Source of the DNA: Topomyia yanbarensis
Lineage: Eukaryota > Arthropoda > Insecta > Diptera > Culicidae
Direction of reading: 5' to 3'
NCBI RefSeq assembly: GCF_030247195.1
Contig: NC_080671.1
Coordinates: 204,380,897-204,444,896, forward strand
Length of the DNA: 64,000 nucleotides
In this document: positions 23,931 to 34,093 of the stretch, in pieces
Layout of the letters: each line of letters opens with the position of its first letter
Numbering within the stretch: position 1 is the stretch's first letter
Notes under the pieces: generated by a model
The model's input: only the letters and a program-made list of their open reading frames with translations
What the model was told of the DNA's origin: nothing
Database searches by the model: none
Position numbers and translations under genes: made by a program

Positions 23931-24604
23931 CATTAATGTTGATTCTCATTTAAAGTAGTTTTTTAACTATTTAAACAAATTTTATATAGCAAACAACGTA
24001 TCGGTAGCAAGCGTTGAACGTTTTCCTTCCGATTTATGAAACAAAATTGGCAATCCGTTTAGTAGAAGAAAAGTTATTAAGGTTAAAAATGTACGTAACG
24101 CTTTCGCTAATATGCACTACTATCGCTTTCTCGTTCGTTCTCGTGGCGTGCATGAGCCTTTCCTTTCCGTCCGGCTTATAATGGCATAACCAAAACTAAT
24201 ATGCCGGCTTTCCCCCACCAACTGCTCTCGTCAAGCAACCCAATACGAATAATCATAGGAACAAACATGTAGTGGACCTATATATAAACTTTTCATTATT
24301 TTATTGTTCGGTTGCTGCACCATATTGACGGCTCTGTGCGTGATGGGCTGAAAATTTTCACTTTTCCGAGTCGTTTTCGAAAAAATTTTCAAAGCACTAT
24401 TTTTCCGTTGATAATGAATGTCCTACATATTCCAAAATTTAATACAACATTGGTACAAATATTTTCGACAAAATGCCGAAGAAATTGATTAAATCCATTC
24501 AGTACAACAAAAGATATAAGCGTTCAAAATCTTACATCATTTTTCTTCCGAAATTTAGAAAAGGGGCCCCTATATTGAAAGGTAAGTCGTTAGTCACGAC
24601 AAAA

Positions 24605-25375
24605 ATATCCTGTAGTCAATTATGCACAAAAATCAAAACCAAAATTGTAAAAATACACTTGTTGTCGTTTGAGCATCTCAATGTAGACTAATAAAAAGCT
24701 GTTATGCCACCATTATGGTTATTTTCGATGCTCTACACGACAACACTGATATTAGTTTGCCTAGTGCTTCCGATTTTTGATAACAGAGGGGGCCGATTTA
24801 CCCACACGGTCGTATTTGCCCCACCTTTCCCTAATCTCGCAAAAATACTTTTGATGAAAATTAACTTTTTGGGCTTTGGCACATTTTTGCCTATTTTGCC
24901 TTCACATATGGAAACGTTATGCAATCACTCTGAACATGGCCAATCTAATCCCGGCCATTTTTTTTAAATTATATAGGTTTTCTGCATTTTAACAGGGGCG
25001 TAGCTAGGGGTATGCGGTGAGGGGATCTTAACAATTTGAAACACTTTGTTGAGAATGATAATGTTAAGATCAACATTCCCATATATATGGAGTTAAATTC
25101 AATCAATGTACAACTGCACAATCTATGCCTAGTGAAGTAAACATAAAACAATTGTCAGATTCGTGTTGTACTACGGAAAAGTAGTCTTCTTACTAGTAGG
25201 AGGAACATTTTGGGCTACTTTAGAAGATATCTTCTTATAATATCTAATTTACCAGATTATGTTGTACCGGAACATAGCCGTTCCCTGTGGGCCACAGGAA
25301 GCCATACACAAAAAATCCGTCAATATCATCGTACAATGAAGTAATATCCCTATTTTTGTCCGTCTTTCTTTCCAG
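24605..25375 (+). other. Probable intron upstream of the GABA-B exons
   Basis: No earlier exon was recognised. A GGGGCGTAGCTAGGGG word near 25006 resembles the end of the hAT-like element at 58374-60290 and may be a truncated relative. A pyrimidine-rich tract (TTTTTGTCCGTCTTTCTTTCCAG) precedes the exon at 25376 as its acceptor. Confidence 0.5.
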
Positions 25376-25546
25376 CTATGTTACGGCGCATCTAGTCCTG
25401 CCTTATCAGATAGAAGTAGATTTCCTACGTTATTTAGAACGCATCCATCTGCCACTGTACATAATCCGACTAGAATTAAACTAATGCAAAAATTTGGATG
25501 GTCGCGTGTAGCGATCCTTCAACAAGCCGAAGAAGTGTTCATATCG
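25376..25546 (+). CDS. GABA-B-R1: GABA-B receptor subunit 1, extracellular domain exon (57 codons)
   Basis: This exon encodes part of the Venus-flytrap ligand-binding domain of a class C G-protein-coupled receptor, which acts at the neuronal plasma membrane as an obligate heterodimer with subunit 2. The acceptor is TTTCTTTCCAG, the first codon is CTA in phase 0, and the exon ends TTCATATCG before the donor GTAAGC. The translation opens [12 protein letters not shown], contains [14 protein letters not shown] and [10 protein letters not shown], and ends EEVFIS. It aligns without gaps to insect and mammalian GABBR1. Ser6 and His23 of this exon fall where mammalian Ser153 and His170 contact GABA (17 residues apart, as expected). 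No stop or frameshift is present. The previous exon, expected to carry the CST-V-EAA--WNLIV region, was not found upstream in the window. Confidence 0.93.
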
Positions 25547-25769
25547 GTAAGCAATCAAGCGTTTCATTCCTCATGAACAACTTTTACTCGTGCAAAGAGT
25601 ACCAAACCGAGCGTTAAGCAGGATTGAATCGTGAAACGGTTAACATAATCCGTTCACCGCCGCCAGATTCTATCCGAGTTACTAACAGATAGTGTTTTCT
25701 TTCTTTTTCGCCTTCTATCTTCCCGTTTCTGCTGGGTCATTTTTCCACCGGGAAAAACCACACGCACAG

Positions 25770-25986
25770 ACTGTCGAGGATTTAGAAACTCGATGTAAGG
25801 AAGCCGGTATCGAAATAGTGACAAGACAATCATTCCTCTCCGATCCAACCGATGCGGTGCGGAATCTACGGCGACAAGATGCTCGTATCATCGTCGGACT
25901 ATTCTACGTAGTTGCAGCCAGGCGGGTCCTGTGCGAAATGTACAAACAGCAGCTTTATGGCAGAGCGTACGTGTGGTTTTTTATCG
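25770..25986 (+). CDS. GABA-B-R1: GABA-B receptor subunit 1, extracellular domain exon (72 codons + 1 base)
   Basis: This exon directly continues the previous one after a 223-bp intron (25547-25769, GTAAGC...CGCACAG). It starts [20 protein letters not shown], contains the strongly conserved block [20 protein letters not shown] followed by [18 protein letters not shown], and ends AYVWFFI plus one base before the donor GTAAGT (phase 1). The Tyr of GLFY is 80 residues after the exon-1 His. That is the same spacing as His170 to Tyr250, another GABA contact, in the mammalian protein. The next exon should begin with the rest of a Gly codon and a Trp-Tyr pair, but I did not find it before 64000, so the downstream intron may exceed 38 kb. 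Coding sequence is intact, so the gene is likely functional. Confidence 0.93.
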
Positions 25987-26039
25987 GTAAGTACTTGTTT
26001 GTTCCGGTCACAGTATTTTTCCATTCTGGATTCTACTAA

Positions 26040-27340
26040 AGTATTTCGTTTTTCGCTCCATTTCGTTTGAAAACTTGGTTCCACTCATGGTCTAACGAAA
26101 CAGGACAAATTTTTGAAGTTGAATGAACAAACAAAAGCTAAGATAAATGATGAGGACGAAAGAATTGCAGTATATTCTATGTTCGAAATAATGCTGTTTA
26201 GTTCATATATGCACCAGTAGAGGAGAAATCGGTACACGGATCAAGCTATTGCTTTACATCCACCAATATTAATCTCCAATGCTTTCGAAAATTCAAGCTG
26301 CCGATAGCGAATGATGAGATATAAACTGAGATGCTTTGCTCTAATTGATGCTCGTTCACTGGACTAAGCGCATTGTTGCTATCTTAAAACGTTATCGGGG
26401 GCTACTATATGCTTTAAACAAAAAGTAATTGTTTACATTGCTGTTTACAACTACGGCACACTTCAACTCAAATTTAAAACCGGTTTGAGGTTTACATATG
26501 GTAAGAATATCTGAAAGACAGTGAAAAGGGTTTTTCGAAAATTAAGCTAATATTATGCAAAATAAAGAATTAAAAATTTTACTGAAAGTCGTTGTCAACA
26601 AACAACTTGAAATTTAAACTATTCGCTTAAATTATAGTTCTCTGGTTTTGGCGGAAAGTAGACACGAGGCGTGAAGTATCCTCCGATAACAGTCCTTTTC
26701 TCTCCCTATTATCCATGCTGGTATGCGAATAAAATAAACTAATTTCTAACAAGTCAGCAGTAAATAATTGACCGTCTGTAGGTATGTAGGCATACGAATA
26801 AATCCATACTACCGTCATGTACAGTTTCCATCATATGCAACATCCATTAGTGATATTGATCTAAAAATAGACTTATCATCCTTATATGTGCAGGTTACGG
26901 AAAATTCTTCTCTTGTGAATACGAACAACACTGGTTTTGTACAGCTGACCCAAATATAAAGTCAAGCAAGACGAGGATATCATCCCTACGTCAGAACGAG
27001 ATTTGCAAATTTACGGAAATTGTATTCACTTTACTTTTCCTAGGTATATACATGTTAGAACCAGCTAGGGGCACACAGTTGTCCACAACTGCGAAAAGCT
27101 GACCAAAAGTAATTATCACACGACTTAGCCATGGGATGCTTTTGAGTTTCAAAACAAGAAAAACTCCTGCACTTGGCGTTAACGTAATGATTAATTCACC
27201 TAGCAGTGAGATCTGAAATCATTTTCAACAAGTTCATATTCAGGTGTCTTCGGCAAAGTTTTAGAAAATATCCTTTCAAAAAATTTGCCGAAGACACTAG
27301 GTGTTTATTGCCGCACAGCGTCATTTATGACCGCCCTTTC
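26040..27340 (+). other. Probable intron downstream of the GABA-B exons
   Basis: No exon was recognised, although I looked for the expected Trp-Tyr-rich continuation. Words such as GTCTTCGGCAAAGTTTTAG near 27247 recur elsewhere in the window and suggest old repeats. Confidence 0.5.
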
Positions 27341-27346
27341 TGCTAC

Positions 27347-27775
27347 GAGCTGCAGTTATAGTTTCTATATTCATAGTAAGGCGGAGACACTGTGCGGAGC
27401 CAATTGAACATGCCAAATGCCGGAGGCAAACGAGCATGACGTCACATAACATGTTCTTTTCGGATGTTTAGGGAAAAGGTATTGTGATTATGGTTATTAT
27501 TTTTTTTTACTTTTTCCTTGTGTTATCGAGCGTAGAGAAAAAAAATGAGCAAAAAAATCTGTAGCACCAAGACATATTCGTACAAGTATGAAACCACATC
27601 ATATCATCGGATTCGGGCATGTAAAGTTCTTGCTGACGACATCAACAATGAAACTATTAAGCTGGAGCTCGAACATTTGCATGCGATGCCAGTGTTTTCT
27701 TCCTGGAATAAGAGCTGCCAGTTTTCCGGCTTTTGTGTCCGCCTAACTATGAATATAGTAACTATAGCTGCAGTG
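27347..27775. repeat. Foldback repeat (about 430 bp)
   Basis: GAGCTGCAGTTATAGTTTC...CATAGTAAGGCGGAGAC at 27347 is mirrored by GTCCGCCTAACTATGAATAT...CTATAGCTGCAG near 27735-27775, arms of about 40 bp with mismatches. The 102-codon plus-strand frame 27545-27853 runs through it and has no domain. Confidence 0.55.
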
Positions 27776-28479
27776 TGTCACATGATCATCTATGGTGTCA
27801 GACCAATCAATGTTTCTAGAGAAAATATGTTTAGGTTTGGTCGATGTGCGTAAAAATAAATGTAGTTCGTTCTCTTTCGCCATCAAACCACCCCTGGAAG
27901 TGGGTGGTCTGGTAACTACACAAATAAGTTTTGATTTACCATTCAATCCGAACTCTGCTTCCTGCATTGCTGTCGTCGCTCGTATACCGCCGTTCCGCCT
28001 ATTTACATAGGAAGTATTGTACTTGCCAGCAAGCTACATGCTTAAGTTCCAGCCAATTTAGGATCAGAGAAAGTGAGCACAATGTAGGGCCTAGGCACCA
28101 GACGTATTTTCTTCTTTTTATTGAAATATGAGAAATTATCCGTGGACAAGTTCAAAAAATCTATTATTACTTTTTAACTTTTTTCTACAAAATCATTCAT
28201 TACATTAAATAGGGTTGCCAGATAGGCTAAGAGTAAAATAAGGACATCCTGAATCTTGACCGAGGCTAACAAATTTTGCTCATCTGTATTGAAATTTGTA
28301 TGGATATTTGGAAAGATGACATGTACTGGATGAAGGGTCTGTTATACCCTTAAATTGTTCTACGATAGCGAATGTCGATGTCGATTCGAGATTGCAATAA
28401 ATCGGAAATGAAAACTGGTTTCGAAACATCTCAGCGTACAGACAGGAGATCGAGGTCAAGTAAGTTTTTACAGCTGTTT

Positions 28480-28810
28480 TTAGGTCAAGTAAGTTTTTAC
28501 AGCGAAATTTGCTCTGACTAGCTTCAATGCGTTGAATATCATTTTGGTTATAAGTTGCTCACTCTACATTGCCGTCTTCGAGTGTAAAACGGACCAAAGC
28601 ACAATATTGTACTTTTAAACAATGTACATTCGTAAATCGTAAAGTTCTTAGTGACTTTAAAAATGAATCCTAGCAGCATAGAGGCCTTAGAAATAGTGTA
28701 CTCAAGGTGGTGTTTAAAGTTTAGTTCGGGATCTAGGTAGACTCCCAAATCTTGAACAGACGAGTTCCGTTTGAGAACGATTTGTGAAGAAAACTGAATT
28801 TTCCTAAAGG
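28480..28810 (-). pseudogene. RT thumb fragment of a CR1/Jockey-type non-LTR retrotransposon
   Basis: The minus strand reads RNSSVQDLGVYLDPELNF, then HHLEYTISKASMLLGFIFKV with TKNFT, and after a frame change NQNDIQRIEASQSKF. This is the conserved segment after the RT palm, just before the RYALR-LPW tail that is seen as a separate fragment at 12936. Two frameshifts and loss of both ends make it inactive. A 25-base direct repeat (AGGTCAAGTAAGTTTTTACAG, at 28450 and 28482) interrupts its 3' side. Confidence 0.75.
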
Positions 28811-29690
28811 GGGTATATATCGTACTGAGCCAAAAAAATCGAAATTGTTTTTGAATCGATTTGAAGTTTATACTTTACTCAAATTTCCAACGCGACTGAG
28901 AACTAAGAAATCAACGCTTTTTCTTGAAAAAGCGATACTAGCAGTGACACCATTCAAAGAAAATCAACAGTGAATATTTCCAGACTTGGTTTTATTTCCT
29001 ATTTAAGAGCTATTGTGTTTTTTACATCCTAGATTGCATGATTCAGTGATCGAAACCCAAAACTTCATGAAGTATTTGAAATTATTAAATTAAAATTTGT
29101 GTTTGCTATTGAAATTGACAAAATGATAGTAACCTTTGGCGATTGTTTACTTTTTCGGTCCCACCTATCAGCATTGAAGTATCGCCCTTACGTTTTTTTA
29201 CAATACCAATTTTACAATTAGGGTTTGGTGAAAATCGATCTTACTGTCCAAACGGCATAATTCCGAAACCGTAATTTTTGAAGTTTTAAAATTATGCAGA
29301 ATTAATTTTTCAGAAAATAGTAACAGAGTTCGTGTGTTTAGCGAATTTGTTGAGACTTTATTGTAGTCATGAATATTAACCTGAGAAAATTCACCATAAA
29401 TACTTCTTGGACGATATACCGTCAAAATTATTTTATCAAATGATGCGCTGTTTAATGTTTGTAAAACTCATCGAAGATACTAAACCTCCGAAATTGGCTG
29501 TTTCAAAATGATTATATCTTGACCTTAAATTACTGTTTTTGAACATTTGACCTATACATATAATTGGTCATACAACAAAAATCAAATTCTCATCAAAATC
29601 GATTAGGACCTGCTAGAGTCGAATGGAAATCGTCATTGTTCATAAATTTCTCTCTACATTCAGAAAGTGTTATCCTCGTTATTAATCATA
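28811..29690. other. Unassigned AT-rich sequence
   Basis: No gene was recognised; the sequence style (AAATTTT-rich, many TCGAT words) is that of old dispersed repeats. Confidence 0.4.
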
Positions 29691-29693
29691 TTA

Positions 29694-30120
29694 CGTTTTC
29701 GTCTCAACTCGACGCATTCCCAAAATAAAAACCTGTTTTAATCCACCTAGTGGTGCAATTGTGCTTTTCTCATTTGTCCAGAATACGATTCCATGACTAG
29801 TTATGTTCAATACAATGGTGGAAATGAATATTACATGTTCAGTACGATTTGCACATACGTACAATGGATCGACAGCCACGATTTTGAGATACAATGTGAT
29901 ACTGAAACATCGCTTGACCTCCGCTGGTTTCAAGCGATGTTTCAGTATCACATAGTAAGATCCGGGCGGTCCGGGTCCTGCCGAAAATTTTCAACTTGTT
30001 AAGAAATTTTAAACTAATTTTAATTTTAAAGCAGCAACTTCTCACTGCATACTCCCTTCGGGCCAGTATGATTGACGATTTTTAGAGTGATTGCATAACC
30101 TTTCTATATGAGAAAGGCAA
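29694..30120. repeat. Dispersed repeat S (ends ATATGAGAAAGGCAA), with a 23-bp perfect hairpin
   Basis: It holds the block TTTTAATCCACCTAGTGGTG (found inverted near 61465) and finishes with TTTCTATATGAGAAAGGCAA, an end shared with 53130. Inside, 29894-29916 and 29931-29953 are perfect inverted repeats (arm ATGTGATACTGAAACATCGC...). Confidence 0.6.
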
Positions 30121-30224
30121 AAATGTAGCAAAGTCCAAAAAAATCAATTTTTGTCAAACATTTTTTTTCGGGTTTACATCAAATCTCAATGTTTCGTGCA
30201 TTTTAAAGTCATTTTCCATCAAAA

Positions 30225-30560
30225 ATACAAATTTGATTTTAAAAAAAATTTCATTTCAGTTTATATGGGAATTCGCTGTGCGATTGCACTCTTCAACTCG
30301 TAACTCCGGAACCGGAAGCCTAATCAATAAAAAATTCAATAGCAGCCGATGGGAAGGCTGTACTTTTCATTTGAGACTAACTTTGTGCAAATCGATCCAG
30401 CCATCTCTGATTAACAGAGGTCACATTTTTTTCCACATACACATACATACACAAAGACATTTTCCGATCTCGACGAACTGAGTCGATTGGCATATGACAC
30501 TCGGCCTTCCCGGTCGTGATTAGATTGACGAATTTTAGAGTGAATGAGAAAGGCAAAAAC
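30225..30560. repeat. Dispersed repeat S
   Basis: It shows the family landmarks CGGAACCGGAAGCCTAATC, GGGAAGGCTGTACTTTTCAT, CACATACATACAC, GAACTGAGTCGATTGGCATA and CTCGGCCTTCCCGG. Related copies are at 31800-32090, 53100-53470 (reverse), 53630-53790 and 58210-58373 plus 60299-60360. Confidence 0.7.
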
Positions 30561-31799
30561 ATTTTTAGCAAATGTTTAATGTTATGCATTTTTTTTGGTG
30601 AGCAGTTCTATGTTTCATAGACATTAAATCAATTTTAACTTCGCTTTCTATTAAATAAAGATCCTTATTACAGTACATCTCTACAACAGCGAACTCAATT
30701 TGAAAAGAAATCTGAGGATTATGATTGATTACAGAGCTCAGGAATTTTCTATTGGAATGTTTTCAGGCAGGAATTTGATATTGATGCTATTAGACAACTG
30801 TGAAATCAAGATCAATAGATCAGTTACATATCAGGACCCCATTCCGACAATTTATCAAAAGTCCTCATGATGTTTACAACAACAAGTTACCAATGTACGG
30901 ATCAGATAATTGTTATTGTAATATTGAATTAAATCAGTCAGCATCAATAAATTTTCAACTTCAATCCAGTTTTTTTTTGTGTGTGGGGGGGGGGCGGAGT
31001 TGCATGGTGTTAAACCCCAAAACCTTCTCTTGGCTACGCCGTTGCTTGGAGTTATTTACTTCGCTTTCATTTTCCGATATGTTACAGATCGATCCGATGG
31101 TTATAAGTTAGAAAAATTGCAGTCAGAAGGTTCGTATAAATGAACATTTTTGCACTGATAAGTTATCAAGTTCCTTCCAGATAACTTGGAAGTGTTCGGT
31201 GATTATTTCTAGCGGTTTTAGATAGAAAAATGAAATACAAAATTCGTTTTATCGTAATAATGTTTGGCTTATTTCAATGGATTATTACTATATTGAACAA
31301 TAAATAGGCGACAAAAGGTAATCCACAAACAACAAGCCATAACTTTTAAAGTATTCAAAATAGATATTTGAAGACTTCAGTAAAGTTATTCGCAAAAGTA
31401 AGAGCTACAAATTTGCTGAAGGCATCATTTCGATATAATCACATCCAAAAAAATTTGTGAAAATATCTCACTTATAAGGGGATTAATCAGCAAAACCACA
31501 ATACCATAAGAAATCGCATATTGCCTCCATTATATTCTCCGAAGATACTATTGACCTAAAATAAGCCGTTTTGGCGTTAATAATAGATTACATGTTTTTG
31601 GTCATATTTCTGGCAATGGGAAATGATAAAAATCTTTCGTCCGCATTTAATGTTAAATATCTCTTTTAATAATAGTCCGATTTCAACATGCTATAGCTTG
31701 TGCGAAAGGTATTCGTATAAGCTGCCTAAAAATATATAAATTGTTAATCTGTGTTGTCAATTTCGGCAGATAATTAAAAAACTGCAAAAAACGCCATTT
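30561..31799. other. Unassigned sequence
   Basis: A G-run with GGCGGAG near 30985 and TTGGCTACGCCGTTG near 31031 resemble the ends of the hAT-like element at 58374-60290, so a degraded relative may lie here. No gene was recognised. Confidence 0.4.
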
Positions 31800-32090
31800 T
31801 TACACATTCAAATATTCATATCTTGTAAACTAAACATCAGAATCAAAAACAAATTAATAGAGTTCTTACTGTTTGATAGTTCTTTCATTTAAAATTTATT
31901 TGGATAAGATCGGTTCAGCCATTGCTGAGAAACACGAATGGATGTTTGTCCGTTACATACACACACACACAGGCATTGTCCCAAATCGTCGAGCTGAGTC
32001 GATTGGTATATAAGACTCGGCCCTCCGGGCCTCCGAAAAAATCTTGAAAGTTTGAGCGAATTCTATACATTTCTTTTATAAGAAATGTAA
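31800..32090. repeat. Dispersed repeat S
   Basis: It shares ACACACACACAGGCATTGTCC, GAGCTGAGTCGATTGGTATA and CTCGGCCCTCCGGGCC with the other copies and ends near TTTTATAAGAAATGTAAAAC. Confidence 0.6.
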
Positions 32091-32599
32091 AACATGAAGT
32101 TTAAAATCTCTTGTTCAAAGATCGTGCAAGATGTTTTCATAAGACGAACTCTTCTTTATATTATCACCGATATAAAAATTCGCAAGCGAACGTTTTCTCC
32201 TGCCGATATTTGCTTGAACCAAACTATGTTCGCAAACATCGGCACTCTGAAAGTTCGCCGACGATTTTTTCTCTAGCGATATTTTATATCGGTGAACTTT
32301 GTATTTGAACATCGGCGAAGAATAGATTCTTTTGTGAACATTGATATTTTGATTTTTTCCCAACACTGCCCACCACAACCCATTCAACTACAATAGAATC
32401 AAATAAGGTTATTTATTGAAAACATTGAACTTTTCTTGGAGAAATTATCAGATGCATAAATTACAATTTTTGCATAATATAGTAGAGGGATTCCATGAGA
32501 AACCGGCCGACCGCAAAATATGACCATCGTCGATTCAAACGTAACTTTACAGTTGTGTTCGGTTTATGAATCTCAGAGATTTTCTCTGGCAATTGCAAT

Positions 32600-32830
32600 A
32601 TTTTGATACAAGGGCAATTTTTCGAAAGGGCGTAGACGCTTCTTTGTGTATTAAAATCATTTTTTATTTGACTACTCTATTTTATACAGTAAAACTATCC
32701 GAATACGAGTTACAGGGAATGAATACATCTGCACAAAAAAATATACACTGAAAAAAAAGTGTCATTTTCCATAAAAATAAAAATTTATGTTAAAAATGCA
32801 AATTGCAAAAAACCTATTTTTTCTATACTA
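32600..32830. repeat. Left member of an inverted repeat pair
   Basis: In reverse complement this matches 41165-41350: TTTATACAGTAAAACTAT, GAGTTACAGGGAATGAATAC and CTGCACAAAAAAATATAC all recur. It is diverged by many substitutions and small indels, so it is older than the 23265/41690 pair. Confidence 0.7.
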
Positions 32831-33150
32831 TGTTGCGTTTCGGCTTCGCCTCATCAGAAACCGACACTAACACATTGTCGGAATAGATTAGCGCCGGCTT
32901 GACGCAAATCCCTTAAAACTAAAATACACTATGTGTTTCAATCAAACGACTGATCAAACGTGATGTCCCGTTCGAGCAGAAGTTCTGTTTATGCCGATGA
33001 GACACAAGTGAAGCCGAAACTTGCCTTGGCTTAGCAGGCCTATGCGAAAGCACTATGCTATATTTCACCCTAAGGAGGAAAATTTGGTAAAAACCAAAAT
33101 TTCTCACTAGGGTGAAAATTTGTTGGTAAAAACCAGTCTTTGTACAGGAT
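32822..33150. mobile_element. MITE family T, copy 1
   Basis: It shares with 39274-39690 the blocks GCGTTTCGGCTTCGCCTCAT, AGCGCCGGCTTGACGCAAAT, TTCGAGCAGAAGTTCTGTTT and ACCAGTCTTTGTACAGGA. It is in reverse orientation for part of its length and lacks one outer arm. Fragments with GAAACGCAA words also occur at 52830-53030 and 59540-59720. Confidence 0.65.
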
Positions 33151-34093
33151 GTGATGTGATGTGATGTGATATGAAGCCACCATCAGCTCAAGGTTTTTCC
33201 AGTGAATGCGGGTAGACTTACGGTAGCTCCGAAATAGTTTATCATGAAACCTTCATATTATTACTGTTACTGAATGGAAGTCAAAAGGTGTTGCGAGGCC
33301 GTAAGCAGAGACACTTACGCGCATCCCGTGGGGAAAAAGAATCCCTTCCAGCAATAACATCCAGTCAAAGGATAAAAGATTTCGCTATACCTGCTTTACC
33401 CACCTGATGGTTTGTTTTGAGAAGGGTGCGTCAAACTCATATAAGACCTTTTGAAGGAAACAAGTTTCCTTCGAATGACTCGGGCTGGCTATCCACGTTC
33501 CTTCGTCCAGTCCCAAATTCGTATGATACCCAGGTGCTCCCATCCCCTCCCAGTTTTCAATCGTTTTTTACATATAGTGTATTTAGTGCATTCCATTTAG
33601 CATATGTAATATAATATGGTATATTGAACAATCTTGTATAGAATATCCATTGTGTATAATGGTCTGCAACCTGAAAGGAATTATTTTAACTAATTATGTA
33701 ATGTAACCGATGAAATTCCATGTGCCTGCAGTTGATATAAGCAATATTACGAAAATCACGTTGATAAGACTAGTTTGCTTACAAAATTAAAGAAGACTGC
33801 TGCAGTAAAATTTCATTTCATTCAATCGAAACTGAATGAACGCAGTCAATCAGTCGTCTACGGTAGCATTCACATTCATTTAACGCATCAGTTGCTGTTG
33901 ATCTGAAGCTGGGTTCATGGCACTTCACTCACCGCTGCTTTCAAATGAGTCGCAATTCATATTCAACCTCCTTCGTTTGATCCTCTCAAATGAATAGATC
34001 CGCTTTCAATTTACCCAGTGAGCACCAGTCAAATGAGATCCGGGTAAACCTAAGACAAAAAGAGACAACTGGCTTCGTATTTTTGGTTATCAT
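33151..34093. other. Unassigned sequence with a short GATGT microsatellite
   Basis: A (GTGAT)n run stands at 33150-33175. Words near 33530-33600 (CAGTTTTCAATCG...GTGCATTCCATTTAGC) recur in altered form at 37295-37340. No gene was recognised. Confidence 0.45.

Larger units (their letters stand above)
20901..24010. repeat. 3110-bp tandem unit, copy 3
   Basis: Offset is again exactly 3110 bp. I noticed two substitutions relative to copies 1-2: T for A near 22091, and T for C near 23658 inside the histone-like segment. The array ends at 24010, and the sequence that follows is shared with the inverted arm at 41690-43013. Confidence 0.9.
23265..24604. repeat. Left arm of a large inverted duplication
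   Basis: This segment, the last 740 bp of tandem copy 3 plus 24011-24604, is repeated in reverse complement at 41690-43013 with scattered differences. The arms are separated by about 17 kb that includes the GABA-B exons. The inner edge lies at GTTAGTCACGACAAAA (24604). At the array end this arm reads GGTAGCAAGCGTTG where the other reads GGTAGCGTTG, a 4-base difference at the tandem junction. Confidence 0.85.

Noticed and set aside
27545..27853. 102-codon open frame
   Set aside because: It runs through a foldback repeat and has no recognisable domain.
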